Positions 18,154-26,574 of a stretch of 64,000 bases of DNA are shown one piece after another. Positions within the stretch are counted from its first letter, which is position 1. Every line of letters starts with the position of its first letter. The notes under the pieces were generated by a model that had not been told where the DNA came from, did not search any database, and saw only the letters and a list, made by a program, of their open reading frames with translations. This DNA is from JBJFCE01 sp051888775 (GTDB lineage Bacteria > Bacillota > Clostridia > Lachnospirales > Lachnospiraceae): the NCBI GenBank assembly GCA_051888775.1, contig JBJFCE010000050.1:75980-139979 (forward strand), written 5' to 3'. Both the position numbers and the translations under genes were made by a program.

Positions 18154-19030
18154 GCTTAGATTCCCTCCTTTCCTTGTGTCTGCAAGCAGCCCTTCCCAGC
18201 CTGATCACACATACAAGTATAAACGGTGCCATACTCGCCCACAGAATCACATACGGATTCCATCCCTGATGAAGCAGCCGAAAGGCATAGGTATATGCCT
18301 GATAATCGCCAAACAGCAACAAAATACCATATAAAATCATTGCATATGCCGCCTTGTTCATCTTGTTTGCCTTTCCGAATACCTCACGGAGCAACAGATA
18401 AATCACCGCGTAATTCAACAAAAGCCCCCATACCGGAATCCATCTGCAGATCAGCAGATACGGATCCGCTCCGGTAACATCGCACAGCACTGCATATAGT
18501 CCCGGCATGAAATTCAGCTTTGCCTCCATATTCATACCCAGTTCCAACATTGCCCCTGTTCCCGGATGGTACCGGCAGACCGTTCCTGTTGTCAGAATCG
18601 TACAGACTTCCTCCACTGTCATGTCATTTCCAAAGTAAGGCTCATACCATAGCATCACTCCCACATTCAACACAAAAAAAAGCACAACCGCTCCATACAA
18701 AAACCACTGCTCCCGATTCCGGCTGCTCAGCCATTTTCGTATGTATCCTTGTTCTCCCGACAGCCGACGCCTTCTTTTACAGCTTGCAAAGCATCCGCCA
18801 ACGATCAGAATCAACGCATACACAACGGCTCCCCATTTCATGGCAGAAAAAGAAAGTGCCTTCCAAACCGTCACAAATTGTATTATAAACATACCGAAAA
18901 ACAACACAACGGAACCGGCTGCCATTGTAACACAGCAGCCCGATTCCGCTTGATGAAGACTATATAATAAAAATCTGCCGCCAAGAAAGGAAACGACAGT
19001 CAATAACACGATTGCCGCAATACATGCCAT
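18134..19030 (-). CDS. Polytopic membrane protein of unknown function (DUF6077-like N-terminal half?)
   Basis: This protein of about 298 residues has about seven helices and a periplasmic-side motif YEPYFGNDMTVEEV followed by CRYHPGTGAMLELG, which resembles the D-x-D and PTTG-like signatures of membrane glycosyltransferase or polymerase families. Function unknown. ATG at 19030 with GGAG upstream is preferred to TTG at 19045. A promoter-like sequence lies at 19062-19090. It overlaps the next gene, which could be its other half. Confidence 0.6.
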   Translation of the reverse strand: MACIAAIVLLTVVSFLGGRFLLYSLHQAESGCCVTMAAGSVVLFFGMFIIQFVTVWKALSFSAMKWGAVVYALILIVGGCFASCKRRRRLSGEQGYIRKWLSSRNREQWFLYGAVVLFFVLNVGVMLWYEPYFGNDMTVEEVCTILTTGTVCRYHPGTGAMLELGMNMEAKLNFMPGLYAVLCDVTGADPYLLICRWIPVWGLLLNYAVIYLLLREVFGKANKMNKAAYAMILYGILLLFGDYQAYTYAFRLLHQGWNPYVILWASMAPFILVCVIRLGRAACRHKERRESKHAKCME

Positions 19031-19061
19031 GCTCTTTTTCTCCAATCATTCCTTTCTTTTT

Positions 19062-19090
19062 AGTATAACTTGAATCCCACAAAAAGTCAC
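19062..19090 (-). promoter_or_regulatory. Possible promoter for the two membrane genes
   Basis: Minus strand: GTGACT, 17-bp spacer, TATACT, placed 32 bp before the ATG at 19030 and just after the stop of the Spo0A-like gene. The -35 is a partial match. Confidence 0.5.
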
Positions 19091-19100
19091 TGAAAAGATT

Positions 19101-19508
19101 CTATGATTTCAACAACATCATATGCCTGTCTTCCCTGCAATCCAGCATAATCATGTCCGCAATACCCGCTATGTATTCACTATTGGTCGGACGCTGCTTT
19201 CCATCCATAAAACTATATCCGAACAATTCCCGGATCGTCTCCTCATTTCCCCGCTCCCACGAAACTTCAATCGCATTCCGAATAGCCCGTTCTACTTTCT
19301 GGTCCGTTGTTTTAAAGCGTTTTGCGACCTCAGGATACAATAACTTTGTTACACTGCTGACCAGTTCCATATCCTCCATGCACATCAAAATGGATTTTCT
19401 CAGATAACGAAACCCGTTCAAATGTACGGGGATGCCCATTTCCAGCATGATATCCGTTACCCGCCGCTCCATTCCTAATTCCTGCTTGCCCATGATCCGA
19501 TTTTCCAT
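19101..19508 (-). CDS. Stand-alone Spo0A C-terminal DNA-binding domain protein
   Basis: This 135-residue protein aligns by eye with the Spo0A effector domain over nearly its full length: VTDIMLEMGIPVHLNGFRYL, then TKLLYPEVAKRFKTT, VERAIRNAIEVSWERGN (recognition-helix region), ELFGY and KQRPTNSEYIAGIAD. The phosphoacceptor receiver domain (about 130 residues in Spo0A) is absent, and the start at 19508 has AAGGAG at proper spacing, so it is not a truncated pseudogene 5' end. It should bind 0A-box-like DNA without phosphorelay control, or act by competing with Spo0A. It lies inside a glycan locus, after fcl and before two membrane genes, suggesting local regulation. Confidence 0.88.
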   Translation of the reverse strand: MENRIMGKQELGMERRVTDIMLEMGIPVHLNGFRYLRKSILMCMEDMELVSSVTKLLYPEVAKRFKTTDQKVERAIRNAIEVSWERGNEETIRELFGYSFMDGKQRPTNSEYIAGIADMIMLDCREDRHMMLLKS

Positions 19509-19668
19509 TTTTTATTCTCCTTCTGATTCATGTCTTGTCATATTATGTTATCTTTTGCACTTAGATGCACATATTCGCTCGATATATGACGAGACAGATT
19601 GTAGTTTATTTAAAAATACTAGCATAACGCCCTACAGAAGTAAATTTTCACTCATCGCAAAAACAGCC

Positions 19669-19707
19669 AAAAAAAGACCGGTATTCCGTTTCCGGATACC
19701 GGTCCTT
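19669..19707 (-). terminator. Rho-independent terminator after gmd-fcl
   Basis: Minus strand: GACCGGTATCC / GGAATACCGGTC stem with a short loop followed by seven T, starting 22 bp after the fcl stop codon. Confidence 0.9.
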
Positions 19708-19728
19708 ATTGGACTTCTTTCCCAATTC

Positions 19729-20670
19729 TTATAATCTTGCCTGTGATACATGCTCACGGAACCATTCATATGCCAGTCCGATGCCCTCCTCGAGTTCCAC
19801 GCGATGCGTCCATCCAAGGCCATGAAGTTTACTTACATCCGTCAGCTTTCTGGGTGTACCGTCCGGCATTTCCGCATTCCAGACAATCTCCCCTTCATAG
19901 CCGACAACTCTTTTTACCATTTCGGCAAGGGTGCGAATCGTCACTTCCTTACCGGTTCCGATATTGACATGCTGCTCGCCGCTGTAATTTTCAAGCAAAA
20001 ATACGCAGGCATCCGCCATGTCATCCACATACAGGAATTCGCGAAGCGGCTTACCGCTCCCCCACAGCTCCACCGTAGGTGCTCCCGACACCTTTGCCTC
20101 ATGAAATTTGCGGATCATGGCAGGCATGACATGGGAGCCGTTCAGGTCATAATTATCATACGGTCCGTAAAGATTGGTAGGCATACAGGAAATAAAATCA
20201 TCTCCGTACTGGCGTTTATAGAATTTACACATCTCTAACCCCGCAATCTTAGCGATCGCATATGCTTCATTTGTCGTCTCCAGCGGACCGGTCAAAAGTG
20301 CATCCTCCGGGATCGGCTGCGGCGCCATTTTAGGATAGATACAGGTACTTCCGAGGAAGAGCAGCTTTTTTACCTTAAAATCATGGCAGCATTTGATTAC
20401 ATTGCACTGAATCTGCATATTCTCATAAGCAAATTCTGCCGGTGTCGTATTATTCGCATTAATACCGCCGACTTTAGCCGCTGCCAGCACAACAATATCC
20501 GGTCTTTCCTGCTCAAAGAACGCTCTGACTGCCTGCTGGTCACACAGATCCAACTCCTTGTGTGTCCGTCCGATCACATTGGTATATCCCTTTGCCTGCA
20601 GGTTTCGGACAATAGCACTTCCTACCAGTCCTCTGTGACCTGCTACATAGATCTTATCCTTTTTGTCCAT
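19729..20670 (-). CDS. fcl: GDP-L-fucose synthase
   Basis: This 313-residue epimerase/reductase (WcaG) turns GDP-4-keto-6-deoxy-D-mannose into GDP-L-fucose. It shows GHRGLVGSAIVR near residue 12, AAAKVGGINANN, FLGSTCIYPK and the catalytic YAIAK with downstream CKFYKRQYG, all characteristic. The start at 20670 was chosen because GGAGAG precedes it; the longer frame from 20688 has no ribosome site. The preceding gmd gene supplies its substrate, 74 bp upstream, and a strong terminator follows, so gmd-fcl form a two-gene unit. Confidence 0.95.
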   Translation of the reverse strand: MDKKDKIYVAGHRGLVGSAIVRNLQAKGYTNVIGRTHKELDLCDQQAVRAFFEQERPDIVVLAAAKVGGINANNTTPAEFAYENMQIQCNVIKCCHDFKVKKLLFLGSTCIYPKMAPQPIPEDALLTGPLETTNEAYAIAKIAGLEMCKFYKRQYGDDFISCMPTNLYGPYDNYDLNGSHVMPAMIRKFHEAKVSGAPTVELWGSGKPLREFLYVDDMADACVFLLENYSGEQHVNIGTGKEVTIRTLAEMVKRVVGYEGEIVWNAEMPDGTPRKLTDVSKLHGLGWTHRVELEEGIGLAYEWFREHVSQARL

Positions 20671-20744
20671 AATTACTCTCCATTCCAAAGCATTTTATCA
20701 TACAGCCTATCAGAAAACTTCCCGTTTTCTGTCCGTGATCCGGA

Positions 20745-21812
20745 TTATTGATGTGCTTCCCTGTATTGTGCACAATCCATTCCGGCAATCGCCTTCATGT
20801 CAGCATCCATCATCATCGCTACCAGCTGTTTAAAGTCCACTTTCCGTTTCCAGCCAAGCTCCTTCTCTGCCTTCTCGCAATTTCCCCAGAGGAATTCCAC
20901 TTCTGCCGGACGATAGAATTCCGGATTCACATCCACATACAACCTTCCGGTCTTTGCATCGTAGCCCTTCTCATTGATGCCTTCGCCTTCCCAGCGAATC
21001 TGAATTCCGAGATTGGCAAATGCCTCCTCCACAAATTGGCGGACTGTATGCGTTTCATTGGTGGCAAGCACATAATCACCACAGCTGTCCTGCTGCAGCA
21101 TCAGCCACATTCCTTCTACATAATCTCCGGCAAAGCCCCAGTCACGCTTCGCATTCATGTTTCCGAGAGACAGCTTCTCCTGTTTTCCCGCCATAATATT
21201 GGCAAGTGCCAGTGTGATCTTCCTCGTCACGAAATTCTCCCCGCGGCGCGGAGATTCATGATTAAACAAAATACCGTTACAGGTAAACATATTATAGGAC
21301 TCTCTGTAATTGACGGTGATCCAGTAAGAATATAATTTTGCCACTCCGTAAGGACTCTTTGGATAGAACGGTGTTTTCTCGCTCTGCGGTGCCGTTTCCG
21401 GAATTCCGCCGAACAGTTCGGAAGTTGATGCCTGATAATAGCGGCAGTTTCCGCCGTTGACACGAATCGCCTCCAATAGCTTTAATGTACTGGTTCCGGT
21501 CGCATCTGCCGTATACTCCGGCACTTCAAAAGATACCCCTACATGGGACTGCGCTGCCAGATTATATACCTCCGTCGGACGGATCTCGGAAATCAGCCTC
21601 ATCAGGTTGCTGGAATCCGTTGTATCCGCAAAGTGTAAAAAGAACTTTACTCTGTAATACTGAGAATTGATCAGATGATCAATCCGCGCCGTGTTGGAGA
21701 TACTGTGTCTCCGAATCAGACCGTGCACCTCATATCCTTTTGCAAGCAAAAACTCTGCCAGATAAGAACCGTCCTGTCCGGTAATTCCCGTGATCAATGC
21801 TACATTACTCAT
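20745..21812 (-). CDS. gmd: GDP-mannose 4,6-dehydratase
   Basis: This 355-residue enzyme makes GDP-4-keto-6-deoxy-D-mannose from GDP-D-mannose in the cytoplasm. GITGQDGSYLAEFLL at the start is diagnostic of Gmd; YNLAAQSHVGVSF, STSELFG and YGVAKLYSYW (Tyr-x-x-x-Lys) follow, with HESPRRGENFVTRK, another Gmd signature. AAAGGAG precedes the ATG at 21812. The promoter at 21916-21944 sits between it and the divergent AraC-type gene, which may control it. Confidence 0.96.
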   Translation of the reverse strand: MSNVALITGITGQDGSYLAEFLLAKGYEVHGLIRRHSISNTARIDHLINSQYYRVKFFLHFADTTDSSNLMRLISEIRPTEVYNLAAQSHVGVSFEVPEYTADATGTSTLKLLEAIRVNGGNCRYYQASTSELFGGIPETAPQSEKTPFYPKSPYGVAKLYSYWITVNYRESYNMFTCNGILFNHESPRRGENFVTRKITLALANIMAGKQEKLSLGNMNAKRDWGFAGDYVEGMWLMLQQDSCGDYVLATNETHTVRQFVEEAFANLGIQIRWEGEGINEKGYDAKTGRLYVDVNPEFYRPAEVEFLWGNCEKAEKELGWKRKVDFKQLVAMMMDADMKAIAGMDCAQYREAHQ

Positions 21813-21915
21813 ATGCTTTCTCCTTTACAAAACATCTCTTCCTGCCATTTAAAGGCATTGTAAAATTTTGTGTTTTTGCGTTTTCTTTTTTCGATCTTTT
21901 TCTATTCCAAAAGGG

Positions 21916-21944
21916 AGTATACTATTGTATAATACTTGTATCAA
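21916..21944 (-). promoter_or_regulatory. Sigma-A promoter for gmd-fcl
   Basis: Minus strand: TTGATA, 17-bp spacer, TATACT; predicted start near 21909, about 97 nt before gmd. It lies in the 176-bp divergent space shared with the AraC-type regulator. Confidence 0.8.
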
Positions 21945-21988
21945 CTTGTTTTATTGCCATTAAATTGTAAAATTTTGCGGAGGTATCT

Positions 21989-22822
21989 ATGGCAAAATCA
22001 TCCTCAGATCGTATTCTTGTAACTCCTTCTGCCTACGCCAGAACACATTATCTGTATGTGCAGGAAGTCGGTTCCCTGAAAAGTCTGGAGCCTCATATCA
22101 GCAGTCGTAAAAATTTAAGCTCCTATCTTTTTTTTATTGTTATGAGCGGTCGGGGAACCTTGACCTATCAGGGCGAGACAATCGAACTCGTTCCCGGCGA
22201 CTGTGTCTGGCTTGACTGCTTGATGCCCTATGCCCACGAAAGCTCCGAAACCGATCCATGGTCCCTGACATGGGTACACTTTGACGGAAGCGATGCCTCC
22301 CATTTCTATCGTTCCTATATGGAGCAGGAGCTTCCCTACTGCTTTCATCCCGGTAATATTCTTCCCTTTGTAGAGACTCTTCACACACTCTATCAAAACT
22401 GTCTCTCACAGGATTTTCTGTCTGAGTTAAAAAATAACCGAGGACTGACTGATCTGATCACAATGATCTACGAGCAGCAGGAACGTCCTGAGACCACTAC
22501 CTCCGGTAAGCTTACACAGATCCGTTCCTATATCGACAGTCATTATGCCGAAAAATTGTCTTTGAATTCTCTTTCGGAACATTTTTTTATCAGCAAGTAC
22601 CATTTATCCAGAGAGTATCACCGCAGTTATGGCATCACAATCAACAATGATATTACAAACCGAAGAATTTCCCATGCCAAGTCCAGTCTCCGCTTTTCCG
22701 ACGATCCGATAGAACAGATTGCGGAAGCCTGCGGATTCCAGGACAGTGCTTACTTTATCAATGTTTTTAAAAAGGCAGAAGGGATTACGCCATTGCAGTA
22801 TAGGAAGAAATGGCGGAGTTGA
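21989..22822 (+). CDS. AraC-family transcriptional regulator with cupin sensor domain
   Basis: This 277-residue protein has an N-terminal cupin-like domain (GRGTLTYQGETIELVPGDCVW near residue 52, then WVHFDGSDA) and a C-terminal double helix-turn-helix: LSLNSLSEHFFISKYHLSREY near residue 190 and DDPIEQIAEACGFQDSAYFI near 240. Such proteins bind a sugar or small ligand and activate metabolic genes. GCGGAGG precedes the ATG. It is the only plus-strand gene in the glycan locus, divergent from gmd and convergent (9-bp gap) with the acyltransferase, so gmd-fcl is a likely target. Confidence 0.92.
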   Translation: MAKSSSDRILVTPSAYARTHYLYVQEVGSLKSLEPHISSRKNLSSYLFFIVMSGRGTLTYQGETIELVPGDCVWLDCLMPYAHESSETDPWSLTWVHFDGSDASHFYRSYMEQELPYCFHPGNILPFVETLHTLYQNCLSQDFLSELKNNRGLTDLITMIYEQQERPETTTSGKLTQIRSYIDSHYAEKLSLNSLSEHFFISKYHLSREYHRSYGITINNDITNRRISHAKSSLRFSDDPIEQIAEACGFQDSAYFINVFKKAEGITPLQYRKKWRS

Positions 22823-22831
22823 AAACAGCAA

Positions 22832-23881
22832 TCATTGCTTGATCAACTTCTCTTTGAGCCATGCAGTCAGTTTCTTTTCAATAAGCCGGTAACAAAGCCA
22901 TGAAACTGCAAGTGTGATAAGCACTGCGGCGCATGTGATCAGGATTGCTTTCAGATCAGGTTGTTTTGTGTTATTGAGCAGTTTATTTAATAACCGCATC
23001 GGATAGTAATGTATGAGGTAAACAGAAAAACTCATATCTCCCAGACGTACTAAGAACTTTGGCATCTTCACTCTGATTCCTGCCACAAGCATCAGCCATA
23101 AAATAAGGGCGGAAGGAATCCCCCAGCGTACTACCTGCGGTAAAGAACACAGAAACGTGCTATCGTAAGAACACCATTCGCAGGCAAACAATCCGGCACA
23201 TACAAGTAATAACATCACCGATGCTTCAGGCAGCAGATCATCCTCTGTATGATATTCTTCTCTTGTACTCCAAAAACGAAACGCATAGAACAGTGCCATA
23301 CCCGCTGCAAACTCCAACAGGATACTGTCCGTCCAGAACGAAAACGGTTCCGTTCCTTCAGGCACCCACTGTCCGATCAATACTAACAGTACAAGCATCC
23401 CGGAACAAATCAACGCCCGATAACGTTTGGAAATCTTCATTGCCGCAAAAAATAGAATGTAAAACAGCATCTCATAATTGACCGTCCATCCCACACGTAG
23501 CAACGGCTGTGTCACACCGCCCATCGAGAACGGAATAAACAGCAGGGATTTGATCAGATAGACCGGTGATGCGGTCGTCTGCTCAAAAAGCTGAGGAAAA
23601 AGAAGCAATGCTATATATGAAACAATCGTCATAAGATAATATAACGGTATGATACGAATAAGCCGTTTCAGCAGGAAATGCTCCGTCTCCTTCTCGGTTG
23701 TATACATCATAACAAAGCCACTGATCAGGAAAAATAAATCCACGCCAAAGGCACCCCGCCCGATAAAGCAGATATGCTGCGCAAGAACAAAAAGAGCGGC
23801 AATCCCCCTCAGGGATTGCACACTCTCAAATCTTTGATTTAAAAATGTCCGCTTATTAATTGTCATTCTTCGCCTATTCAT
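22832..23881 (-). CDS. Acyltransferase 3 family membrane protein
   Basis: This 349-residue protein has about ten membrane helices and the family's opening FESVQSLRGIAALFVLAQHI with the catalytic-type histidine, then GVDLFFLISGFVMMY. Members (OafA, WecH, exopolysaccharide acyltransferases) move acetyl or other acyl groups onto surface sugars. The context points to O-acetylation of the glycan made here. ATG at 23881 has AGAGAGTGG upstream. It follows rfbD by 12 bp and is convergent with the AraC gene. The acyl group and target cannot be read. Confidence 0.9.
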   Translation of the reverse strand: MNRRRMTINKRTFLNQRFESVQSLRGIAALFVLAQHICFIGRGAFGVDLFFLISGFVMMYTTEKETEHFLLKRLIRIIPLYYLMTIVSYIALLLFPQLFEQTTASPVYLIKSLLFIPFSMGGVTQPLLRVGWTVNYEMLFYILFFAAMKISKRYRALICSGMLVLLVLIGQWVPEGTEPFSFWTDSILLEFAAGMALFYAFRFWSTREEYHTEDDLLPEASVMLLLVCAGLFACEWCSYDSTFLCSLPQVVRWGIPSALILWLMLVAGIRVKMPKFLVRLGDMSFSVYLIHYYPMRLLNKLLNNTKQPDLKAILITCAAVLITLAVSWLCYRLIEKKLTAWLKEKLIKQ

Positions 23882-23893
23882 AGTCCACTCTCT

Positions 23894-24739
23894 TTATACC
23901 GTTTTGCGAATATACTCCGCAATTGCATCCTTCCAATCTGCGAACCGGAAATCTGTTGTCATCCGAAACATATAGTTATCAAGCATGGAAAACGCCGGTC
24001 GTTTTGCAGGTGTCGGATACTGATCGGTTGTAATATAATCTACCTTGGTATGTTTCCCTGCAAGTCGGAAAATCTCTGTTGTAAAATCCGCCCATGAACA
24101 GCTTCCCTCACAGGTTCCGTGAAACAGTCCATAATTATCGCTCGGCAGCAGATAGGCAATTGCCTTTGCCAGCTCCGAGGCACTGGTCGGATTTCCGATC
24201 TGATCGGATACGACTCTGACCGTATCGTTACTTTCCGAAAGCTTTAACATCGTACGCACGAAATTTTTTCCCTCACCGTACAGCCATGCGGTACGGATGA
24301 TAAAATAACGATCCGCAAAATCCTTTACAAAATTTTCTCCTGCCAGCTTCCCGCTTCCGTATGCACTGACCGGACCTACCGGATCAAACTCCGTCAGCTC
24401 TTTATTCTGATCTCCCGGAAACACATAATCGGTAGAGACCTGCACCAGCTTTGCTTCGGTCTCCCGTGCCGCAATCGCCAGATTTCTCGGTCCGATAGCA
24501 TTGATTTTAAAAGCAAGATCCCGCTCGGATTCACACTTATTCACATCCGTATATGCCGCACAGTTTACAATCGCATAGGGCTTTACTTCCCTCACAAATG
24601 CCATAACGGCGTCCACATTTGTAATATCCAGCTCTCCGACATCCGTATTCACACATTCATATTCCGTACTTCCCTCATATACCTCATTCATGGCATGTCC
24701 GAGCTGTCCATTGCAGCCGGTTATAATAATCTTTTTCAT
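23894..24739 (-). CDS. rfbD: dTDP-4-dehydrorhamnose reductase
   Basis: This 281-residue SDR enzyme catalyses the last step of dTDP-L-rhamnose synthesis, reducing dTDP-4-keto-L-rhamnose with NADPH. It shows GCNGQLGHAM at the start, VNCAAYTDVNKCE, VSTDYVFPGD, AYGSGKLAGE (Tyr and Lys of the active site) and RTAWLYGEGKNF. ATG at 24739 with GGAGGG just upstream is preferred over 24754. The companion genes rfbA, rfbB and rfbC are not in the window and must be elsewhere if rhamnose is made. Confidence 0.92.
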   Translation of the reverse strand: MKKIIITGCNGQLGHAMNEVYEGSTEYECVNTDVGELDITNVDAVMAFVREVKPYAIVNCAAYTDVNKCESERDLAFKINAIGPRNLAIAARETEAKLVQVSTDYVFPGDQNKELTEFDPVGPVSAYGSGKLAGENFVKDFADRYFIIRTAWLYGEGKNFVRTMLKLSESNDTVRVVSDQIGNPTSASELAKAIAYLLPSDNYGLFHGTCEGSCSWADFTTEIFRLAGKHTKVDYITTDQYPTPAKRPAFSMLDNYMFRMTTDFRFADWKDAIAEYIRKTV

Positions 24740-24896
24740 AACGCCCTCCGTCATTACCAGATTCTGTCACTCTATTTTATCATCAATACAATAATGCAAA
24801 AAATAATAATACTATTATAATCTGTTTCACAGCTTCTGTCCAGCCAACATCCCCCAATAAAAAGTCATCTGCCATAACAGCTCAGCCCAGGCAGTA

Positions 24897-25032
24897 GCCG
24901 GAAGGGTATGATTGTGTATCCGGCGGTCCTTTGAAAACGCCGATACTTAGCGAGGTATTATCGAGCTTAGTACCGCTGCGTTTGAAACGGAGCGAGAGCG
25001 TGCCGCCGGATACACAATCATACCCTTCCGGC
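24897..25032. repeat. Core-plus-arms hairpin element R1 (subfamily B)
   Basis: This 136-bp element has perfect 30-bp arms (24897-24926 and 25003-25032). The core carries ATACTTAGC / GCTTAGTACC flanked by AAAACGC / GCGTTT and the mini-loop GCGAGAGC on the plus strand. Arms and core are nearly identical to R5 at 39447-39594. It lies 26 bp after the flippase stop codon and before rfbD. The rest of the 24740-25058 gap is AT-rich without a clear gene. Confidence 0.9.
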
Positions 25033-25058
25033 TCCTCCCCAGACTGAACTGTTCCCAC

Positions 25059-26573
25059 CTATTTATGAACCAGCTTCCGCGCCTGTTCTTTCAGATAACC
25101 AAATTCCTCACTTCTGCCATATACTGTCAGATATCCCAAATTCGGTATACACAAAACCAATAGCAGCCGTACCACAAATGCCGTCATTCCTCCAAACGGC
25201 AAAAGTTCCGAAATCCATGCGGTCAGCGCACCGAATCCGACAGTCAACAGCATCGCTTTCAGATATCCCCCAAAATAAGGCCATACGGACATATGGAACA
25301 CATTCCGATAGATCATGACCGGATCATACCACCAGGTTGTCAAAAGCCAGCTGATGATCGTTCCGAGGATCACGCCTGACAGACCGATATACCGGACCAG
25401 CACAACGGAAATGACGATATTCAGAATCGCTGTTGCTGCGGGACGCGCTTTTCCCTTCCAGAACAGCCCGCAGGCATCCCTGTAGATAAAGGATGTCCTC
25501 TGAAATCCGTTAATCACAAAATAAATCACCTGCAACAGCACCAGTTGCGCACCAAATACTCTCTGTGCGCCAAAGCACAGGCGTATGACCGGATTGATCA
25601 ATACAAAGATCCCGATTCCGACGAAACCATAGAGCCAATAACACAACAGCTGCAGGCAGCGGAAGATAAATTCGCTTCGCTTTTCCTCCCCTTCTGCAAA
25701 AAGGTTACCGACCGATGCCGTCACACCGCCAAAAAGCTGCATTGCAACCTGTGAGATTCCGGAAATCACTGTCTGATAATTTCCGTACAGTGCCACCGTA
25801 CGCACATTGATAAACGCCGAGATCACAATGTTATCCGTCGAATTCACCACTGTCGTATTCATCTTAAACAAAGACATGCCGAACACATCTTTAAAGATTT
25901 CTTTTTTTTCTTCCTTCTTTAAGGGCCGCCTGTCCTTTTCCCTAAGATAGGGATAATGCCGGTCCACGATTCCTGCTACCAACAGATTCATCAGAACATT
26001 TGCCATCAGACCGATCACGGAATAAATCAGAAAATCGCCAAAAACGCAAAGCGATACGATCTGCAAAACAATCACGATCAGATTGGCCGCCACATGGCAG
26101 GCTTTAACCACATACAATTTCTGATCTGCCTGAAGCAGAATGCTCTTATATGCCCAGAACCAGTATGACGCTGCAGACTGCAATACATACAGAACATAGA
26201 TCAGCCTGACATCCACCAGATCGGTCGTACCCGTCATCAGCCACGGCAGGAATGGCAAAAGTAACAGACCGATTCCCAATACCACGAATCCGATGACTAA
26301 GTATGCTTTTTTGAAAAAATGCATCAGGGATTTGATCTTGTCACGGTCTCCCTCGGCAAGCGGCTTATACAGTCCGAAGCAGATCGCATTTCCGATTCCC
26401 AGCTCTGCCAGGCTCAGAATGGATAAAATATTGGTAAACAGGCTGGAAATTCCCAGATATTCATCGCTTAAAAAGCGGATAAATACCATACGTCCGATAA
26501 ACTGCAAAATTCCTACAAGCAGCGTTCCCAAACCGCCCGCCATGATATTCATAAATGCCTTCCGGGTCCTCAT
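25059..26573 (-). CDS. Wzx-like polysaccharide flippase
   Basis: This 504-residue protein has 12-14 membrane helices and the N-terminal pattern of the MATE/MVF polysaccharide exporters: AFMNIMAGGLGTLLVGILQFI and RMVFIRFLSDEYLGISSLF. It should flip undecaprenyl-diphosphate-linked repeat units to the outer face for the EpsG-type polymerase. ATG at 26573 lies 1 bp after the stop of the fused pyruvyltransferase gene, with GAGG as ribosome site, so translation is coupled. It differs from the ABC exporter, which gives the locus a second export route. Confidence 0.88.
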   Translation of the reverse strand: MRTRKAFMNIMAGGLGTLLVGILQFIGRMVFIRFLSDEYLGISSLFTNILSILSLAELGIGNAICFGLYKPLAEGDRDKIKSLMHFFKKAYLVIGFVVLGIGLLLLPFLPWLMTGTTDLVDVRLIYVLYVLQSAASYWFWAYKSILLQADQKLYVVKACHVAANLIVIVLQIVSLCVFGDFLIYSVIGLMANVLMNLLVAGIVDRHYPYLREKDRRPLKKEEKKEIFKDVFGMSLFKMNTTVVNSTDNIVISAFINVRTVALYGNYQTVISGISQVAMQLFGGVTASVGNLFAEGEEKRSEFIFRCLQLLCYWLYGFVGIGIFVLINPVIRLCFGAQRVFGAQLVLLQVIYFVINGFQRTSFIYRDACGLFWKGKARPAATAILNIVISVVLVRYIGLSGVILGTIISWLLTTWWYDPVMIYRNVFHMSVWPYFGGYLKAMLLTVGFGALTAWISELLPFGGMTAFVVRLLLVLCIPNLGYLTVYGRSEEFGYLKEQARKLVHK

Positions 26574-26574
26574 A

